DNA of 9,851 nt from an uncultured beta proteobacterium (GTDB lineage Bacteria; Pseudomonadota; Gammaproteobacteria; Burkholderiales; Burkholderiaceae_C), in contig CAJASG010000789.1 in NCBI GenBank assembly GCA_903944555.1, positions 1 to 9,851 of the forward strand, written 5' to 3'. Positions 6,871-9,851 of the stretch are shown here, one piece after another. The translations under genes were made by a program, and so were the position numbers. Positions within the stretch are counted from its first letter, which is position 1, and each line of letters begins with the position of its first letter. The notes beneath the pieces are model-generated. The model did not search any database, had not been told where the DNA came from, and saw only the letters and a program-made list of their open reading frames with translations.

Positions 6871-7040
6871 GCGGATGCCGGTTTGGGGCGCTTTTGGGTA
6901 TTGGTGAGCGGCAGCTATACGGAAGTCCAGTGCACTGCCAATCAGGAGATGCTCGTCAAATTCAGCATAGTGCCCTTTGCTGACATACGCTTCCGTCAAG
7001 TGGGCGGCAGGATTGCAGCGTAAAAAATCGCTGGGCTTTA
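6871..7040. other. Convergent intergenic region with a coding-looking minus frame
   Basis: This is the 170-nt gap between the stop codons of argA and the hybrid kinase. I see no strong intrinsic terminator; the best hairpin is a 5-bp CAGCG/CGCTG stem at 7016-7033 with an 8-nt loop and a poor U-run. The minus-strand frame 7038-6868 is open and reads with ordinary protein composition (for example HLTEAYVSKGHYAEFDEHLL), with no own start and no recognised family. It may be a gene remnant or chance. Confidence 0.4.
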
Positions 7041-9851
7041 TTAGGCGGTAGGAGGTCGCGTCGCATGCAAGACACCAATAGCTGCAAGGCACGCCTGATG
7101 TGCATTTGCAAAATCAAGCTCTTGCATTGCCGTTTCAAGGCTGCTCCAAATGCCCTCGGGTAATGCCTCAAAGCTAGCGCGATGTTGCGCAAAAAACTCC
7201 AGTGCCTGCATGTCAGAACTATCTGTAAGTGCTGAAAGTTCAATCAGCAGGCGCATACGATCCGCACTATCGGGTTTCGCACGCTGCACGTCACTATCGC
7301 TGTGCGCAGACTCGTCGACCTTGGTTTTTAACATCTCAATTGCTGCTTCCAATTGTGCACCTGCACGACTTAAGTGCCTCTCCAATGCGTTGCGTTCCTG
7401 TGCCCAGTCGTCCGGTTCTTTACCCGCCGCAACCATGTGCTCCAGACGCCCTGCGTGGACGGCCAACTCTGTGAGTCCCAAGGTTGCAGCATTTCCCTTG
7501 AGTGTGTGCAGGGTCATGGTCGAGGTCTTAGTTTCCTGCGCCAGTCCAATGTTTTGCACACCCTCCTGAATCGTGGGCAAATTTCTTAAAAATTCCTGTG
7601 CTGCGCGTCTGTACAAGGTTCGTGAATTTGACATTCTTTGTAACGCCAAGGAAAGCTCAACTCCCGTGATTTCCGGCAGTGCGGTGTCTTGCATACGATC
7701 AGTGTCGGAATCCTGTGCTTCCTGCTCGATAGGTACCAGAAACCCCGTAGATCGAATTAGTAGTGAGATCAGCATGGCCATATCGAACGGTTTGCCGATG
7801 TGCTCATTCATGCCGGCAGCAATGCAGGCGTCACGATCTCCAACCATGGCATTGGCAGTCATTGCAACGATAGGAAGTTGGTCCAGTCCGAACCTATTTC
7901 GGATAACGGAAGTCGCCTGATAACCATCCATCACAGGCATTTGGATGTCCATGAGAACAACATCAAATTGAGGTGTTGCAGACTGCACCGCCTCCACACC
8001 GAGTTGACCATTGGCAGCTAGTGAGACAAGAGCGCCTTCGTTGCTCAAGAGCTCTTCTGCGACTTGCTGATTCAGAAGGTTGTCTTCGACCACCAAGATC
8101 CGCATTCCCGCTAGCTGCCGCTTATTTGACCGCCGGGTCGCCAACCGACGAACCCCGGAACGCACGGTATTTGCCTCCAAGACTACGTCCAGGATCATTG
8201 AGCTGGTCACGGGCTTAACCATGAACCCATCCACCAACGCCTGTTCGTCCTCTGAGCGCAATGCCAGGTCTTGGCGCCCGTTTGAACTCATCATGATGAC
8301 CAGAGGCTGAGCCCCGACACATTGTCTTGCGACACCTCGAAGTTGGCGGACCACTTCCCACCCATCCATTCCAGGCATTTGCCAGTCAACAAGTACAAGC
8401 GAATATGGGAACTCTTCGCCCGAATTCAGACGCTGTGCTTGCACCTTTGCCAAAGCATCGGCTCCCGCACCAAACCAATCCGATGGCCATCCCTGTGCAT
8501 GGGCAATTTCTTGAAGCAAATGCCCGGAAGATGGGTTGTCGTCCACGATGAGCACGCGTCTTTGCATTGGAAAGCCGCTGCGATCGGGCGCATGAAGATC
8601 CTCAGGGGTTTCTGTCGGAGCAGGGAATGCAATACGGAAACGGAACGTAGTTCCAATATCCAGCTCACTTTCCACAAGCAGAGTACCGCCCATCAATTCG
8701 ACCAAATATCTGCTAATCGCCAACCCTAAACCTGTTCCACCAAAACGCCGTGTTGTTGAGGCTTCGGCTTGTGAGAATGCTTCAAAGATCAGTTTCTGAT
8801 GTTCAGGTGCAATGCCGATACCCGAATCTTGTATTGAAAATTCAATGGTCACGCCAATTTCATCTGCCACAATCATTTTTAGGGCGATGATGACCTGACC
8901 TGCCTCGGTGAACTTGATGGCATTACCACCGAGGTTGATAAGTACTTGCTGCAAACGAAGCGCATCCCCCATCAGCACGGTGGGCAGCTGGGCATCGATT
9001 TCAAAGAGAACATCGATGTTCTTGTTCTTTGTATTACTGGAAAGTACAACGGCCAGATTTCGCAGCAGTGCGTCCAGGCTGAACGGCCGACACTCCAAGC
9101 TCATCTTGCCAGCGTCGACTTTACTGAAATCCAGGATGTCATTGATCAATCCCAACAAACCCTGCGTCGCGCCCACAGCCTTGCTGACGTAATCTAATTG
9201 ACGGGAAGTAAGACTTGTGTGCTGAAGCAAAGCGAGCATGCCCAAAATTGCATTTATTGGTGTTCGGATTTCATGGCTCATGTTGGCCAAGAATTGCGAC
9301 TTTGATTGACTGGATTGCTCCGCTTCGTGTTTTTTGCGAATCGCGTCGAGTTCGGATTGCTTGAGACTTGTGATATCACGCAGGATGCTCAGAAGAATCG
9401 GATGCCCGTCCATCGGGTCGCTCAAAACTTGGCTGGATAATTCAATCCAAATCTCTTGCTGGTCTGAATAGCGCAGCATTCGGTACTCTTGGCCCTCGGA
9501 AAAGTACACCCCCCCTTGTGTAACAGTGGCAGCATGGCGCAACCGGGGCAAATCATCGAGATGCACCATCGATAGCCAGACATCCAAAGTGATTTCCAGA
9601 TCACGCGGAAGACCCAGAACTTCACGAAATACGTCGTTGCCGGTGATGACCATGGTGTTGGTGTCCAGCCAAGCGTGAGCCACACGTCCAACCTGCTGCA
9701 CTTTGAGTAACGACGCCTCGCTGGAGACAAGTTCGCGTTGAGTTCGTCTCGATAAAAGTAAAGGCAAGCCTGCCGCCAAGAGCGAATGAACAAAGATCGC
9801 AATCAGGTAAGACAGCGCGTAGAAAAGGTCGTTGCCGCCACCATTGCCATC
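7041..9851 (-). CDS. Hybrid sensor histidine kinase (PAS-HisKA-HATPase-REC-REC-HPt), N-terminus beyond right edge
   Basis: The frame is open to the window edge (936 visible codons); TTG 9779 is internal and the true start is not visible. From the edge come a hydrophobic membrane segment (about 9827-9753) and a PAS-like domain (about 9716-9369). The HisKA domain has the phospho-accepting His of MSHEIRTP at 9275-9273. The HATPase has the N-box NAIKF Asn at 8924, DSGIGI near 8828 and GGTGLGL near 8740. REC1 has its Asp in [12 protein letters not shown] at 8387-8385, REC2 its Asp in [11 protein letters not shown] at 7949-7947, and the HPt domain its His in [12 protein letters not shown] at 7508-7506. 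A tail of about 75 residues follows (7268-7044). All phosphotransfer residues of an His-Asp-His relay are present, so the protein should pass phosphate through its HPt to an unseen response regulator. The tail resembles a helical end seen in other large hybrid kinases. The signal sensed cannot be inferred. The gene converges with argA. Confidence 0.95.
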   Translation of the reverse strand, partial: DGNGGGNDLFYALSYLIAIFVHSLLAAGLPLLLSRRTQRELVSSEASLLKVQQVGRVAHAWLDTNTMVITGNDVFREVLGLPRDLEITLDVWLSMVHLDDLPRLRHAATVTQGGVYFSEGQEYRMLRYSDQQEIWIELSSQVLSDPMDGHPILLSILRDITSLKQSELDAIRKKHEAEQSSQSKSQFLANMSHEIRTPINAILGMLALLQHTSLTSRQLDYVSKAVGATQGLLGLINDILDFSKVDAGKMSLECRPFSLDALLRNLAVVLSSNTKNKNIDVLFEIDAQLPTVLMGDALRLQQVLINLGGNAIKFTEAGQVIIALKMIVADEIGVTIEFSIQDSGIGIAPEHQKLIFEAFSQAEASTTRRFGGTGLGLAISRYLVELMGGTLLVESELDIGTTFRFRIAFPAPTETPEDLHAPDRSGFPMQRRVLIVDDNPSSGHLLQEIAHAQGWPSDWFGAGADALAKVQAQRLNSGEEFPYSLVLVDWQMPGMDGWEVVRQLRGVARQCVGAQPLVIMMSSNGRQDLALRSEDEQALVDGFMVKPVTSSMILDVVLEANTVRSGVRRLATRRSNKRQLAGMRILVVEDNLLNQQVAEELLSNEGALVSLAANGQLGVEAVQSATPQFDVVLMDIQMPVMDGYQATSVIRNRFGLDQLPIVAMTANAMVGDRDACIAAGMNEHIGKPFDMAMLISLLIRSTGFLVPIEQEAQDSDTDRMQDTALPEITGVELSLALQRMSNSRTLYRRAAQEFLRNLPTIQEGVQNIGLAQETKTSTMTLHTLKGNAATLGLTELAVHAGRLEHMVAAGKEPDDWAQERNALERHLSRAGAQLEAAIEMLKTKVDESAHSDSDVQRAKPDSADRMRLLIELSALTDSSDMQALEFFAQHRASFEALPEGIWSSLETAMQELDFANAHQACLAAIGVLHATRPPTA

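Noticed and set aside
6928..6937. CAGTGCACTG palindrome in the argA-kinase gap
   Set aside because: It is a 10-nt perfect palindrome but a single occurrence, with no flanking symmetry and no promoter to control nearby. Chance is sufficient.
7016..7033. CAGCG/CGCTG stem as a bidirectional terminator for argA and the kinase
   Set aside because: The stem is only 5 bp with an 8-nt A-rich loop, and the following GGCTTTATT is a weak U-run, so it falls short of a usual intrinsic terminator.
9777..9779. TTG as the start codon of the hybrid kinase
   Set aside because: The same frame stays open for 24 more codons to the window edge and encodes the beginning of a membrane segment, so the gene extends beyond the window.

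Overview
The window reads as a chromosomal segment of a betaproteobacterium, most likely of the family Comamonadaceae (Rhodoferax/Polaromonas/Acidovorax type). The basis is the head-to-head pairing of a betaproteobacterial-type N-acetylglutamate synthase (argA) with hrpA, the protein-level resemblance of every gene, and two copies of a short interspersed repeat that I recall as common in that family. The assignment is an inference from recognition, not from a search.

Layout. Positions 1-5453 carry four genes on the minus strand, in transcription order: hrpA (5453-1449), a small secreted cytochrome c (1340-900), a small heat-shock protein Hsp20 (854-351), and the start of a DUF6394-type membrane protein (229 to beyond the left edge). 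The 67-nt gap 5454-5520 separates hrpA from the divergent argA (5521-6870, plus strand). argA converges with a large hybrid sensor histidine kinase (7041 to beyond the right edge, minus strand). Its visible part runs from a membrane segment through PAS, HisKA, HATPase, two receiver domains and an HPt domain to a C-terminal tail. No stretch over 300 nt lacks a gene. The longest gap is 6871-7040, which has no recognised gene but has a coding-looking minus-strand frame.

How the genes fit together. This is mostly ordinary chromosome: RNA helicase/ribosome quality control (HrpA), arginine biosynthesis (ArgA), electron transfer or periplasmic redox (cytochrome c), protein homeostasis (Hsp20) and signalling (hybrid kinase). 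I see no phage, transposase, CRISPR array, tRNA, rRNA, or toxin-antitoxin or defence system. Cytochrome c and Hsp20 are 45 nt apart and both have strong Shine-Dalgarno sites, so they probably share a transcript. argA, hrpA and the DUF6394 gene have no convincing Shine-Dalgarno site.

The most unusual feature is inside hrpA. Two diverged copies of an interspersed DNA repeat lie exactly 105 nt apart in the same reading frame. They are translated into a roughly 65-70-residue low-complexity insert in the middle of the otherwise conserved C-terminal DUF3418 region. The 5' stem-loop of the repeat is kept by paired base changes between the copies, so the repeat looks like a structured nucleic-acid element that has been tolerated as a protein linker.
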